The translations under genes and the position numbers were made by a program. Below the pieces are notes generated by a model. The model worked only from the letters and a program-made list of their open reading frames with translations. It was not told the DNA's origin and did not search any database. From Polychytrium aggregatum (taxonomy: Eukaryota > Chytridiomycota > Chytridiomycetes > Polychytriales), in assembly GCF_025602895.1 (NCBI RefSeq), contig NW_026516212.1, positions 930,001 through 994,000 on the forward strand: DNA of 64,000 nt, written 5' to 3'. Shown piece after piece: positions 34,501 through 52,068 of this stretch; within the stretch, counting starts at the first letter, position 1, and every line of letters starts with the position of its first letter.

Positions 34501-35228
34501 GCCCCAAGTTACTCGCTGAGTGACAATCCTTTGGACTATAGGTCATCAGCATGCACAACGTCTACAAAGTCGATTCTGTTCAAGGCTGCTACATCGTGGC
34601 CTCAGGTCTGGACAGCCAGAACAGTGGTGACCACGCTGCAGAGATTGCCAGCTTGGCACTAAGCTTTCTCTCGGTCGTAAACCAACTGTCGATCCCTACA
34701 CGAAACGACATGAGGCTGAAGATTCAGCTGGGCATTCATACCGGTCCAGTTATGGCTGGCGTGGTGGGCACTGCGCGCCCAAGGTATGGGCAATGCAGAT
34801 TTCACGATGCTGGTCCGCGTGCGAGCATAGTAAGCCGCAGCCAGCGATCTTGGGGACACCGCGGTCGCGGGCACAATCCATAGAGTCGAGCAGCGTGTGA
34901 CATAGTGTCATAGCAGCCACTCCAAATGCCTCCCGATCGACTGACACTTGACTTGACGACCCTTTGCTTATGTATTCCGTCCAGATACCGGCTCTTTGGT
35001 CAGACCCTGCAGACAGCATCGCGGCTGATGGACTCTGGCCTTCCCATGCGAGTTCAAGTCAGCGAGGACACCTACAAGCAGCTGTCTCAGTCCGGAGGCT
35101 TCAAGTTGGCGAAGCGAGGAGAAACCGTGGTGCGAGGAGAAGATGCCACTACCACCTACTGGCTGGTCGGCAAGGAGAACAGCTCCGAGCCACTTCCAGA
35201 GGAAACAACATCGCTTCTCTCCGAGTAA
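31509..35228 (+). CDS. PAS-cyclase paralogue C, predicted pseudocyclase
   Basis: Third paralogue, 883 aa. Eight exons: 31509-32111, 32310-32426, 32570-32823, 32894-33526, 33634-33853, 34002-34340, 34542-34783, 34985-35228 (2652 nt). Same order as A and B: coiled-coil N-terminus with [22 protein letters not shown] (His566 in QHDFF, Arg572 in LSRYL, Arg586 in IIGHGR), signalling helix, cyclase fold. The catalytic site is broken in the sequence: LFSSIVGF has Ser693 for the first metal Asp, VDSVQGCY has Gly737 for the second and Asp733 for the selectivity Glu, YRLFGQT has Arg805 for Cys, and Gln812 replaces Asn; only Arg816 remains. The frame is clean and the fold motifs (GIHTGPVMAGVVG, TYWLVGKENS) are kept, so it looks like a maintained pseudoenzyme, not a decayed gene. 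Confidence 0.92.
32246..32281. repeat. tcac tetranucleotide repeat in cyclase C intron 1
   Basis: About eight imperfect copies of cact/gctc in the 32112-32309 intron. Simple repeat. Confidence 0.85.
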
Positions 35229-36251
35229 ATGAGGAAGAAGGAGCAACGACGAATTATCGGCTGAGGGCTGCACGCAGTAACCGGGGGTTGTGGTGTGCAG
35301 TGCCCTCAAATCATTGAACGGACAACAACCCGCGTCAGCTTCGAGCCAACCACAAACTATCAGCATATGGCCGGAATGCTTCAGATAATGACATAATTTA
35401 CCCTGATTTAGGATATTGGAAGTAATTGTTCTTGCCTTGAATACATGCAATATTCCACATTGTGGAAACAGTGCAAAGAGTATCCACCGAAGCTGCGATG
35501 CATGCTCATTTCCTCATCAAGTTCACTCCCAGCCGACCACTCGATCCCGCCCACATCGCGTCCTGTTTGTTCTTGTGCACGTCTCGTTGCCCATCTCCTG
35601 TGGAGCATTAACCTTTTGTCGAGCACCCCAGTGTGAGCGGTCCAAGAATCAGCAGCAGCTTGAAGTATGTCAGGCAAATACACAGTCGTCGTATCCAACC
35701 ATAGCTTTGCACCAGATGCCACGGCGTCATCCGGCTGATCCGAGCGAGCCCACTGCTTTGGCTGTGGGATGGGCAAGGATCGTGCAGAGGCTGGGTGGTC
35801 TTTGCAGATTGGCGGGGCCGAGGCTGAAGGAATCGCCACTCTCTGCCTCGAGGACGAAGGAATCTCCAGCAACATCGATGCAGCCGCCAATCTGCTCCGC
35901 ACGATGACCGATCAAGTTGGCAGTGTCGCCAGAGATAGGTCTCGATTCATCTCTCAACCCAAGCATGTTGGCAATCGCGACGCCAGTGCAAGTGTATTTC
36001 CATCCTGAGGCATACAGCTGCTTCATGGACAATCGAACGACATCCCACGCCGCCCGCACAAGCCGCTACACTCATCAACAGAGAGTCCGATCGAGGAGCA
36101 GCCGCTCACATCGCGATTGCCCTCCGATGTCAGACCGCCTTCAAATGTGTCGGTGGCGGCCGACTAAATCAACCAGAATGCCGCTGAGCTGGCTAGCAAG
36201 CACTGCCAGCCTCTCCCCGAACAAGCAAACTAGGGTCCGCTGGGTCCACCG
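35229..36251. other. convergent intergenic region, no supported gene
   Basis: 1023 bp between the stops of cyclase C and the ABC transporter. Frames of 110-165 codons exist on both strands (for example 36059-35727 minus) but overlap each other, lack splice-supported partners and show no known motif. A very small gene cannot be excluded. Confidence 0.4.
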
Positions 36252-42895
<6,644 letters not shown>

Positions 42896-43963
42896 GGGTT
42901 GGCTGGATCGACGGATGGATCGATAGAGGAATCGACAGACGGATCAAAGAATGCGGCAGGTGTGAGTGCCAGCAGGCGAGTTGCGATGCAGCAAGAGACC
43001 GGCGATGATCAATCGGCCGGAGGGCAGGTCGGGAAAAGCGAAAGCGGCGGCCCCGGCGAGACAACGGAATGGGGGATATCAAAGACCAGAGGCCAGCACC
43101 CACGCGAGGCCCAAGCACATATGCCACGGCGCCGAACTCGGAAGAAACGTTTTGTCAGGGTGGCGGGAACAAACGAACGAATCCCGATTGTCCGGCATTC
43201 GGCGCCTTGTCAATCAAGCCGGGGCGATGTCCATCTCTGCCGTCCGTTTGTTTGCTGCTGGCCTGGCTGCCTGCGCGCTGGCTGGTCGATGGGACAATCG
43301 CTCAGCGTCGTGTTGGAATGGGACAATGGGATACATCATTTCTTTCGGGCATTGGCCCGCTGGACTTGCTATGGCTGCCCTGTCCTTGCATTCGGTAGCT
43401 CACACACCCTCATTCCTTCGTGCTCGCTCTTTCTCTCCATGCGGCGATGTTGCCGCTGGCCTGCAAGCCCATCCACGAGGCATCCAAAGGTGGTTCTGTC
43501 TCGGCCTGGCACGTTTCCACGGCTCCGCGACCATCCCCAGCCACCGCAGAACATCAGCCAGCACAGCAGCGCCCACGCAGGAATCCGGTGGGGGGTCAGC
43601 GGCAGCAGCAATGATGGCGGAGAGGATGCCGACAGCGGCGACAACATTTCGGGATCCACACAGGCGAGCCGTGTTCATCATGAATCGACATGAATTGCAT
43701 CTTCATGGGCACATGAACATGTTTGGGTTTCTGGTGTTGTGCATGAGCAACAGGCAGAGGAGTACATTTCGGCAGGCAGGCAAAACAGAGCACATCTCGG
43801 CAGAGCAGCTCGTCACAACCCTGCATAGGCAGCCGCCAGATGCTCGAAGCTGCCGCGGTGACGGCCACAGAACCCCCCCCCAAAAAAACAAGAGTATATG
43901 TCCAGAGTCGGTCAGCTTGTTGTTCATAGTTGTCGGGAAACACTAGCCCAGCTCTGGCGACTT
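42896..43963. other. intergenic region, no supported gene
   Basis: 1068 bp upstream of the ABC transporter and downstream of the SH3 membrane protein. Long open frames on the plus strand (up to 327 codons) are Ala/Arg/His-rich and look like base-composition artefacts. A run of C then A lies at about 43874-43890. Confidence 0.4.
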
Positions 43964-45588
43964 CTACGCGGGAGGCCTCAAGTGATTGAGCGGGACCATG
44001 CCGTGTTCACCCCTGCTGTTGACGACGTAGCCCCATCCGTCGCTAAACTGCTGCAGGACCGCCACGAGTTCGGCCGGATAGATCGTCAGCTCGTCGGTGT
44101 TGTTTGCGGTATAGGGCGCCTTGACTGTCCAGGGGATAAAGACGTGCGGGATGTCCGGAAGATTGCCCTGGGAGGGCGACATGACCTGCACAAGAGCATT
44201 GCGCTCCGTTTCAGTCATCGGAACCTTGCCGACAGGCTTGCCGTCCGACGTGACCGAGCGACGAACGAGGTTGCTTGCCATGAAGACAATCTCGGCCTCC
44301 TGGTCGGTTGAGGCGAATATGGACGAGCGTACACTGCCGGCAGAGCTATTGGTTTCGTTGCGATTCACGAGCGGCTCCGTCGAGGTTTGGGGTGCCGAGG
44401 GGCCGGTAACGAGCGACGGATCAACAACGAGCTGGTGCGGCAGTGACAGACTCGATGTTCGCCGAGGATACTGGAGCTGGTACTGCGAGCTGGGTAGGGT
44501 GGACCGCCGCTCCTCGTCGGCCGGGATGGTCGTCGGGACGCTCTTCAAAGTGTGCTTGTTGTAGATGAGATAGTAGAGCCCCAGGGTGAGAACAAAGAGC
44601 CCAAAGAGTGTGCCCACGATAGCGCCGATGATGATGGCCATGTTGCCAGAGCCGCCAGTGAGGTTTGCATCGACAGGTGGAGCATTTGTTCCCACAATGG
44701 ATGGTCCAGAGGACTTTGACGGCTGGGTCGCAGTCGGAGTCGGGGCCGAGGTTTGGATGTGCTGCAGATCGCTGTCGGTGATGATCAGCTGCGGGGAAGT
44801 GAGCTCTTGGCAGACCCAGCCGCCGTTGAGAGTTGCGCAGATCCGAACCGAATAGGGGCCCGCAGTGACGTTCTTGTTGAATGGGACGCTGACCGGGACG
44901 ATCCCTGGGGCTGAAGGCACCGGCAGAGTGGCCAGGGTGTTTTGGCCAGGCAATCCCTATGCGACAGATCAAACCAATGTGCGATGAAGTTGATTGGGTG
45001 AGGCCTAGTGTCATGTTGGCACTGACTATCCATCAGCAGCGATTTTTGGTCGAGGGACGCAGGGAAGCCGGTGTCTGTTGGCAATGGCCTCGGCGCCAGA
45101 CTATCGAGCCGGGTTTCCAGATGACAATCCGCCCAGAAGCCAAAAACTGCCGTGACGACCACCCAAAACAACCGCTTGGTCGGTTCTATCACCGAACCCA
45201 CCGGCAAGGCCCCGCCAGAGAACAGCCACCAGGCCTCGACCCAGCGCATGCCCCCCCCCTGACTTGACTCGAAGCGAGTTGATCAGTCAAAGGAGTCGAC
45301 CGATCGATCGATCAGCTCGACTCCATGGCGCCTCGGTCGGCCTTGATCGGCCTTGATCGGCGATATGCCACCTACCCAGAGACAAATGCTGTAGGAACTG
45401 CCTGGCGCCATTTCCCATGCGGTTTGGCTCTCAGACCATTGGATTGTAACGACAAACGAGGAGTTGGCAGGGTTGATGGTTGACTGGAGGGGTGGATCGG
45501 TGACAAACTGCGGGGTGAGCTGGGCTGCGACCAGCCCGAAGGGCAGGTGCAGCAGCACAGCGCAGAGAAGAGCGACAGAGAGTTTCAT
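43964..45588 (-). CDS. single-pass membrane protein with signal peptide and cytoplasmic SH3 domain
   Basis: Two exons, 45588-45376 and 44956-43964 (1206 nt, 401 aa). The first begins with a clear signal peptide (KLSVALLCAVLLHLPFGLVA) followed by an extracellular region with PPLQSTINPANSSF and MAPGSSYSICLW, the pattern of the fungal Ser/Thr-rich Kre9/KNH-like surface domain. The second completes that domain (AGPYSVRICATLNGGWVCQ), then a Thr/Pro-rich stalk, a transmembrane helix (MAIIIGAIVGTLFGLFVLTLG, about 185-205), a Ser-rich cytoplasmic linker, and a C-terminal SH3 domain (about 335-400: ELTIYPAELVAVLQQFSDGW, then GMVPLNHL). Likely links the cell surface to cortical actin or signalling partners; partner unknown. 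The gene at the right edge of the window has the same stalk-TM-SH3 design. Confidence 0.88.
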
Positions 45589-46489
45589 TGCGCCAGGACC
45601 ACGGCGGCCAGGGTCTGCGATGGAGAAGAGCTTTGGGAGATGGAGAACATGCGAGCGTGCGGGCGACATGCGATGGAGCGAGATGCGACCCAAGGCCGAT
45701 TTTGCAGGACAGGGGCGGTGGCGGTGCGAGGGAGGCGGGTCGGGGGGGCGGACTCGGCGCCTTGTCGCGTGTCTGGCCAGCCTCACAAGCTGCTGATCTT
45801 GATGCCATTGCTGCTGCTTTCCAAGCTGTCGCTGATGCGGCTCTCTGCTGTTCGTGCTGGCGAGAGTTTCGGCCACGGACGGCATGCTCCATCGTTTGGC
45901 GAGCTGTGCAGCTCGTCGCAGCTCGTTTGAAAGCATGTCTGCCCGGTGTATGGACCCGCCAGACTCAGCCCATGGCGGTTGAGGCGCAAGGCGCGCCGAA
46001 GCATGACCAGGCTCGATGCAAGTCACTTCCCTCAGCGAGAAACTGCCACCTGCTTCGGCCTGAGACGATCAACGGCATCGCCTCGGCCTCACCCAGCCGT
46101 CATCGCCAACGCAGCCACCGTGAGAAGGACTGGGAAAGACACGTTTGATTGCAAAGGCCTGACTGGGATTGGATTCAGGAAGAACGAAGACCAAAGGCAA
46201 CAAGGGCAGAGATTGGAGAGGACAAGCCGGGGACACGATTGGAAGACGGGCCTGCTCGGGTCATCGACGAAGGGACCAAGCCATTCCGGACGATTCTGCT
46301 TCTTGGAGGCGAAGGACTCACTTGAGCCAACACCGATACCCCAATTTACGAGTGCAGTGGCAAAGGGCAGTCCACAGTAAGTCTAGATGTTGCGTGCTGA
46401 GGGAAAGCTGCTTATGTCGCGGGCTTCGGTGCGAGATGACACTGGCGATAATGCAAGGTGAAGCCAGAGGGGACGCGTGAGTTTGAGCT
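45589..46489. other. intergenic region, no supported gene
   Basis: 901 bp, presumably the promoter of the SH3 membrane protein (reading left) and the 3' region of the first UPF0658 gene. A G-rich run is at about 45740-45752. Nothing recognisable is encoded. Confidence 0.4.
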
Positions 46490-48128
46490 TCAAGCCACCA
46501 CAGGAATATCGACCATGCCCGCTGGACCAGAGGGGCGATGACGCATGGGAGCGCACAGCTGGGAAGATATTGGGCGCAAAGCCGCTTGCCCGCTACCGCG
46601 GTCGCGGTACAACTTACGATGCTGCTTCATTCCACATCCAAAGCTTCGGAGACAGATGATGGCGTTGATAAAGGTCAGGATGCAGAGCATCAGCGAGATC
46701 GAGGCAAAGAAGGTGAGGAAATGGGCCGTGTCGAGGAATGAGGATGGGTCGGTGGAGATGCGGACGATCTTGAAGATCAGGTAGCCCATGCCAAGGGCCA
46801 GGCCCAAGAGGAACAGATAGGTGATGACCTTGTCTTCTTTCCGGATCTGATTTGGGCAGCGCAGGAATGGCGTGAGGAGCTGCGAGGACACGAGCAGGGC
46901 TTGGCCACGCCAGTGACAATCCAAGACGCCGAGACTGGATTACGCACCGGCGACATTTGCCATCAGCCATCAGCCAGCCAGCCAGCCAGCCAGCCCTCCT
47001 CCACCTCGATCACCCACAAATACGTACCGCGTAAACGGCCGCAGCCAGCAAGACCATCATGATGGGGAACATGATCACCGTCAGATAGAACTCGGCCGAG
47101 GTTGGATCCAAGATCAGCACGACATACTGGATTCCAAAGCCAAAGACAAAGAACACATCGAGCTTCAACAGCAGCAGCATGATCTGGTAGTATCGGTACA
47201 TGGCTGCAGGTGTGGTTAGGAGGAGGAGGAGAGTAGCAAGGTGGGTAAGTCGTCGTGAGACAGATGCCTTCCTAGATGACACAAGGTCGAAACTTGAGGA
47301 AAGCAGCGGCCTGGTCGGCTGGGGTAGCTCAGACGGATAGACATATCGCAAGAGCTGATGGCATCGGATGCCGCTCGAGGACTTGCAAAGCCCTCACAAA
47401 GTCGCCTCGGTATCATAGATGCGGTAGCTCTCCCCTCCCCTGATCAGCGTCGACGTACTTCTCATTTTGGGGTCAGCACCGATGGTTTTGTAAATCTTCC
47501 ATCCATACTCTTTGTAGAGCCGCCAGCCAAGGAAAAACAGCACGAACTGGAAGCTGAAGGCAATGACGGGCATGGACAGCAGGATACCGCGGGCCACTTG
47601 CAGATCCGTCGAAGGGAAGTTGTTGAAGATGGTCTGGATGGCCGACAGGATCTGGGTGTACTGGAAGATCGAGTAGCCGCAGATACAGAGGTTGAAGAGG
47701 ATCAAGCCGATGATTTGGATCGTGTTCTTGTGCCAGACCTGTCGATGCAAGGGGACCGTCATCGTATCGAGGCAGGAGAGCGGTGTGCCAATGATCAGCA
47801 AGGACCCCGTTGAGAGTGACAACAGTATGAACGATAGGCCACAGACACAGGCACAGTTGCGGTCGCTGGTCATGTCACCGCAGGACGGCCTGGGGCGAGA
47901 GCGAGCGCCAAGCAGCTTGCCGATGAGACCTACCGCATCCCAGCACAGAATAATCTGGAACAGCTGGGCGAAAATGAAGATCACCAGATAGACGGGGATG
48001 CCTCTGGCTGAGGTCTGGGCCAAAGGCGTCTCCTTGGCGTTGTTGACAAGCAGCGCACAGATGGTGCTCTCCAGCGCCGTGATGATGACACCCTCAACCA
48101 AGACGGCCCACAGCGTGACCCGACCAAA
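46490..48128 (-). CDS. UPF0658 Golgi-type multi-span membrane protein, copy 1 (N-terminal exon not found)
   Basis: Fungal family of unknown function reported as Golgi-located in fission yeast. Blocks: 48128-47934, 47738-47459, 47203-47028, 46846-46618 and a probable short last exon 46521-46490. They read through at least six hydrophobic segments. Landmarks: CWDAV joined to WHKNTIQIIG, then WRLYKEYGWKIYKTIGAD, RTMYRYYQIMLLLLKLDVFF and AIICLRSFGCGMKQH. The first block starts at an acceptor (TTTGGTCGG), so the initiator exon lies upstream. A GTGAGT donor at about 48374 could end it, preceded by a tiny ATTCCGCCCAGCAAA exon, but no start Met was fixed. Exon borders after CWDAV, after the KMR block and after MKQH match the second copy. 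Confidence 0.85.
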
Positions 48129-48965
48129 CTGGAGGGGGAGAGCAAGACGAAGATATCGATCAGCGCATGCAGAAGGTAAGGTGCTGAAGAAAGCGAGGTG
48201 CCGTCTGTGGACGCAGAGCGGGACTGTCGCTTGGTCGATGGAGGCGGGTGCGGCAGGAGTGCTCTCGAACACACGGCTGGCTGACCAGGCCTGCAATAGG
48301 GCCAAGCAATAGGGCCAAGCAATAGGGCCAAGCGAACAAATAGCAGTAACCGAAATATCCTAGCAGAAGGACTCACTTTGCTGGGCGGAATCTACCCGTC
48401 GAGTCGGTTGGCGAGACGAGGGCCGGAAAGAATAGGGCGGGTGAGGAGCGCCGTCAGAGGTCAGGAATCAACACCGAGCATCGCTGCTGGAGTCGGACGG
48501 GAGTGCGGCGAGAAACCGAAGCCAGCGCATACCATGGTTGCAGCAGCGGGCTCTGCACAGGTGCTTGGTTGCAGCAGAAACAAACGGATAGGCCGATGGG
48601 CTGATGGAGGCAGAGGCCAGAGAGGAGCTGGACTCGCCAGGAAGGTTCTTTGAGGGCCGCAAAGAGGAAAGCAAGCGCCCCACAGTGCGTGTGAGCGCGC
48701 AACAGGGCCGACAGTCTGTGTGCAGCGCAGCTTGATGGACGGCCGCACAAACGCGCCTCGGACGCGTCGCCACAGCAGCTCTGGGTCAACAGAGACAGCA
48801 GCAGTGTGCATCCTCACCACAACCACCGCCGTGACACCGCGCCACTCGTCACACTACATTGAGCTGCCTGCAATGGATAGCTCCACCGCAACACTCTGTG
48901 CACCACTTGGCGGGGATCTGGATGCCACTCGTGAGTCGGCATGGCGGGTCGTCGCAGTCCTATTT
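48129..48965. other. region upstream of UPF0658 copy 1
   Basis: 837 bp. Should hold the missing first exon(s) of copy 1 and the 3' end of copy 2. Contains a 13-bp triplicated repeat (listed). No other gene seen. Confidence 0.4.
48294..48332. repeat. 13-bp tandem repeat, three perfect copies
   Basis: Three head-to-tail copies of caatagggccaag, within the likely first intron of UPF0658 copy 1. Confidence 0.92.
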
Positions 48966-50675
48966 TCACTCCAGCGGCATCCGCATGGGCGCCACGGCCA
49001 GCTCGGCCACACTTCCTCCATAGATAAGCACTATCCGCAGGGCATCGTCAGAGACGTTAGAATCGCAACCACCCCCTCCAACTTGCCCATCAACGACACC
49101 AGTCCGTCGCTTGCGGGGTACTTACGATGTTGCCGCAGACCATTCCCAAAGTTCGCGAGACACACCCACGCATTGACCAGCGTCATGAGCACGACTGCAA
49201 GAGCAATCAGTGCTGGGAAGGAGACAGGCCGATCAGCGTGCGACTCTGGCGCGATCATCACAGCCAACCGGGCCGGGACATCCATCCAGATTCGCTCAAA
49301 ACGCATTCCCGTTCCTCACCAAAGAATGCCAAGAAGTACTGCACGCCTTGGTAAATGTCCGGCTGGGTATAGATCCGCACGACTTTGAAGATAAAGTAGG
49401 CTGTGCCCAGACATAGACATATCATAAACGCGTATACCATGGCCTTGTTTTCTCTGCGGACCTGCATGCGATGAAATCGCTGGGAGTCAGCTGGTCGCAA
49501 CAGTTCATCGGCTATCTGCCGTGTGGTACCGCAGCGGCTCGTCCGCGCATCATATCCCCATCCAACGTCGAAGCACACTTCTCCACAAACGCAAACGGCC
49601 AAGACGTACCCCCTGGATGCCCAGAACGAGCATCAGTATCAGAAACGGCACGGCCACGATTGTCGTCACAAACTCATAGTCGCTGGTGCTGATGATGAGG
49701 ATGAGAAACTCGATTTGAAAGCCAAAGACAAAGAATACATCCAGCTTGATCAACACGAGGTAGATTTGGTAGTTCCGGTACATATCTGTTGGGCATGGCC
49801 AGAGCCCGCCAACCCGCGAGAACGAGCGACTCAGCCCGGGTCAGTCCTGCGATCCGCACTCCGGCCCCATGTTTTGTTCCAACCACCTCCGTCCGCTTAC
49901 CTCGCATATGCAGATCCCCGCCGATCTTCTTATAGATCTTCCATCCATATTCCTTGTACAGTTTCCACGACAGAAAGCAGATCACCACGAGAAAGCCGCC
50001 CATCACCGCCGGAATGGCAAGGAGGCAGATGTCGAGGACCCGGACATCGTCGTCCGTCAAGTAGTCAATTTCCTGCGCGCTGACGAGATTCACGAGCTTG
50101 AACACCTGCACATACTGAAAGATCGTGTACCCAAGAACACATATGTCAAAGAGGGTGCAGGCTATGATCTGGATCGTGTTGCGGTTGTAGATCTGTTGGC
50201 GTCATCAGTAAGACGGGAACAGCAGTGGTCAGTCGCCTCAGCGGCAATGGAGCTCAACATCGCGCCAACGGCTCGGGAAGGCAGTGGCCACCCGCATGCT
50301 CAGTCGCTTGCCAGGGTCAGCGATACTGCCCGAGATATCTGCGAGCTACATCAGCACGTCAATCCAGGCATCTCATATTGCAACACACAGGTCTTTGCCC
50401 AATGCTCCCCACATCAACCTCAGGCGAGCACGAGAAGGATCCGCGCTGCGCTCATCCTGTCAACTGGCCAGACTTACCGCGTCCCAGCACAAGTAGATCA
50501 AATACAGGTGTCCGAGGATGAAGATGATAAGATATACGGGCACACCGCGTTCCCCAGTAATGCTGGGATCGGTGAATATCGCTGGATCGCGCAGCAGTAT
50601 CCGGCCGATGCTGCTTTCGATCGTGATGATGGTGACGGCTTGTAGGAGAATGACTGCAAGCGCCGATCTTGAGTA
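48966..50675 (-). CDS. UPF0658 Golgi-type multi-span membrane protein, copy 2 (N-terminal exon not found)
   Basis: Tandem paralogue of the previous gene, same strand. Blocks: 50675-50478, 50192-49901, 49785-49610, 49461-49320, 49212-49126 and a probable last exon 49030-48966, with consistent phases. Landmarks: YLCWDAV, YNRNTIQIIA, WKLYKEYGWKIYKKIGGDLH, MYRNYQIYLVLIKLDVFF, FGNGLRQH, end RMPLE. Relative to copy 1 it has one extra intron (49319-49213) inside the segment LAFFALIALAV. The acceptor before YSRSALAV at 50676 means the start exon is upstream; a short coding-looking stretch with Met at about 50968 (MSGIAGIVNTAVTDTIV) is a candidate but its phase does not fit. Function unknown. Confidence 0.83.
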
Positions 50676-52068
50676 CTGACCGGGCAGCCCATGCATTCAC
50701 GGCACCAAAGGATACATCGAAGAATGAGGTCAGCGATCATGGTGCCAAAGCAAGTGGGTGGCACAGTTGATGAGAGAAAGCTGGTGCGGTGGCGATCTAT
50801 GCACCCTGCTTGCAGATCGTGAGAATGGTAGCATGTGCAGCGAGCGACACTGAATAGATTGAACGATATCGACTCGAGGATGTGGATCTGCACATAAGTG
50901 TGCGGCTGCCCACCTTTGACGATGGTATCTGTCACAGCGGTATTGACAATGCCGGCAATACCCGACAAGATTCACGAGGAATGATGAGCAGTGCGCGTGC
51001 CATTTCATGCGAATGATTTTGCAAATCGCGAGTTGCCCACGCAGGAGATGATCCAGCATGACGGTTGCATGAGTCGATGTGGAATCGCGCGAGATATTGG
51101 TGGCAGAGCAGTAACAGGATGAGGTCGGGAGGTCGTCATCCAGTAACACCAGCTTGCGCCAGTATACTGCAGTCGGCCTGGCTAACGGCAGTGCGTCTGG
51201 AGAGACAGTCCATGATTTTGGTATATGCACCATGGATCGCATACTACGCCACGAGCATTGGCTCCGCACCGCGATGCCCCCTACCACATGCATAGCTGCT
51301 TCTGGAGCTTGGCCTTGAGCCGCAAGAACTCGAAGGGGCCAGGCTCATAGAGAGACCGTTGAGGAAGCGCGACGCCTGGTTTTGAGGCTCGGCGGGACGT
51401 TGAGCGAGCCGATGCGGGGAGAACTGAGCGATGGAGATGCAGAATCCAACCACGAGAAACGGCTTCGTGTCAGCAGGACAACAGCGATGGCGAGAAGCCG
51501 TGCAGGTTCGACCCGGACAGACGATCGTTGGCGGGGTGGACTGGACGCTGGAGAGAGCCAAAGTGGGATGGCTCCGAGGGCCCGGAATGATTGCTCACTG
51601 ATGCCAGGGACTGAGCGCTTAATCGCCACACAACCGCCCTCGTCGGGCCGCAGAGCAGATGCTTCTTGATGAACGAACTCGCATGCACTCGGTTGTCATG
51701 GCAAGCGAACCAACCGCTCGTCGAGCGACTCCGCCGCCTCGCTCGCATTGCCAAGCGCAACCCACCCCCATGCTATTGATCAGACGGCCTCCATCTGATC
51801 CGAGGCGATTCGCAGGTCGTGGCCGGTTCCATCGATGCTTGCGCTCGCCCCCCGTGCAGAATCCGCAGACCCCATGCGACTTGACCTGCGGGACTGCGGG
51901 TTGATCTGGAGTGGCCACGTTCGCCAATCAGACCAGCCCGCGCGGCTGCATGACGACTTCATGCCCATACAAATTGACGATCCCGCTCATCGCCTGTCTC
52001 TGCAACCCCTCTTCACCGCCGCTATCGTCCTTTCTTCGCTCTCTCTCTACAACACTCGCCCATCACCA
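50676..52068. other. intergenic region upstream of UPF0658 copy 2 and of the glycosyltransferase
   Basis: 1393 bp between outward-facing genes. Should hold the first exon of UPF0658 copy 2. A frame in line with the glycosyltransferase reaches back to 51835, but the signal peptide argues for a start at 52069. CT-rich tract just before that start. Confidence 0.45.

Noticed and set aside
18971-35228. Rhodopsin-guanylyl cyclase fusions as in Blastocladiella
   Set aside because: No seven-helix or any transmembrane segment in A, B or C; the N-termini are charged coiled coils.
35727-36059. 110-codon frame (minus) between cyclase C and the ABC transporter
   Set aside because: No known motif, overlaps similar frames on the other strand, no splice partners; left as unassigned.
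42966-43946. A 327-codon open frame on the plus strand
   Set aside because: Ala/Arg/His-rich, no motif, overlaps other long frames in GC-rich DNA between two well-defined genes.
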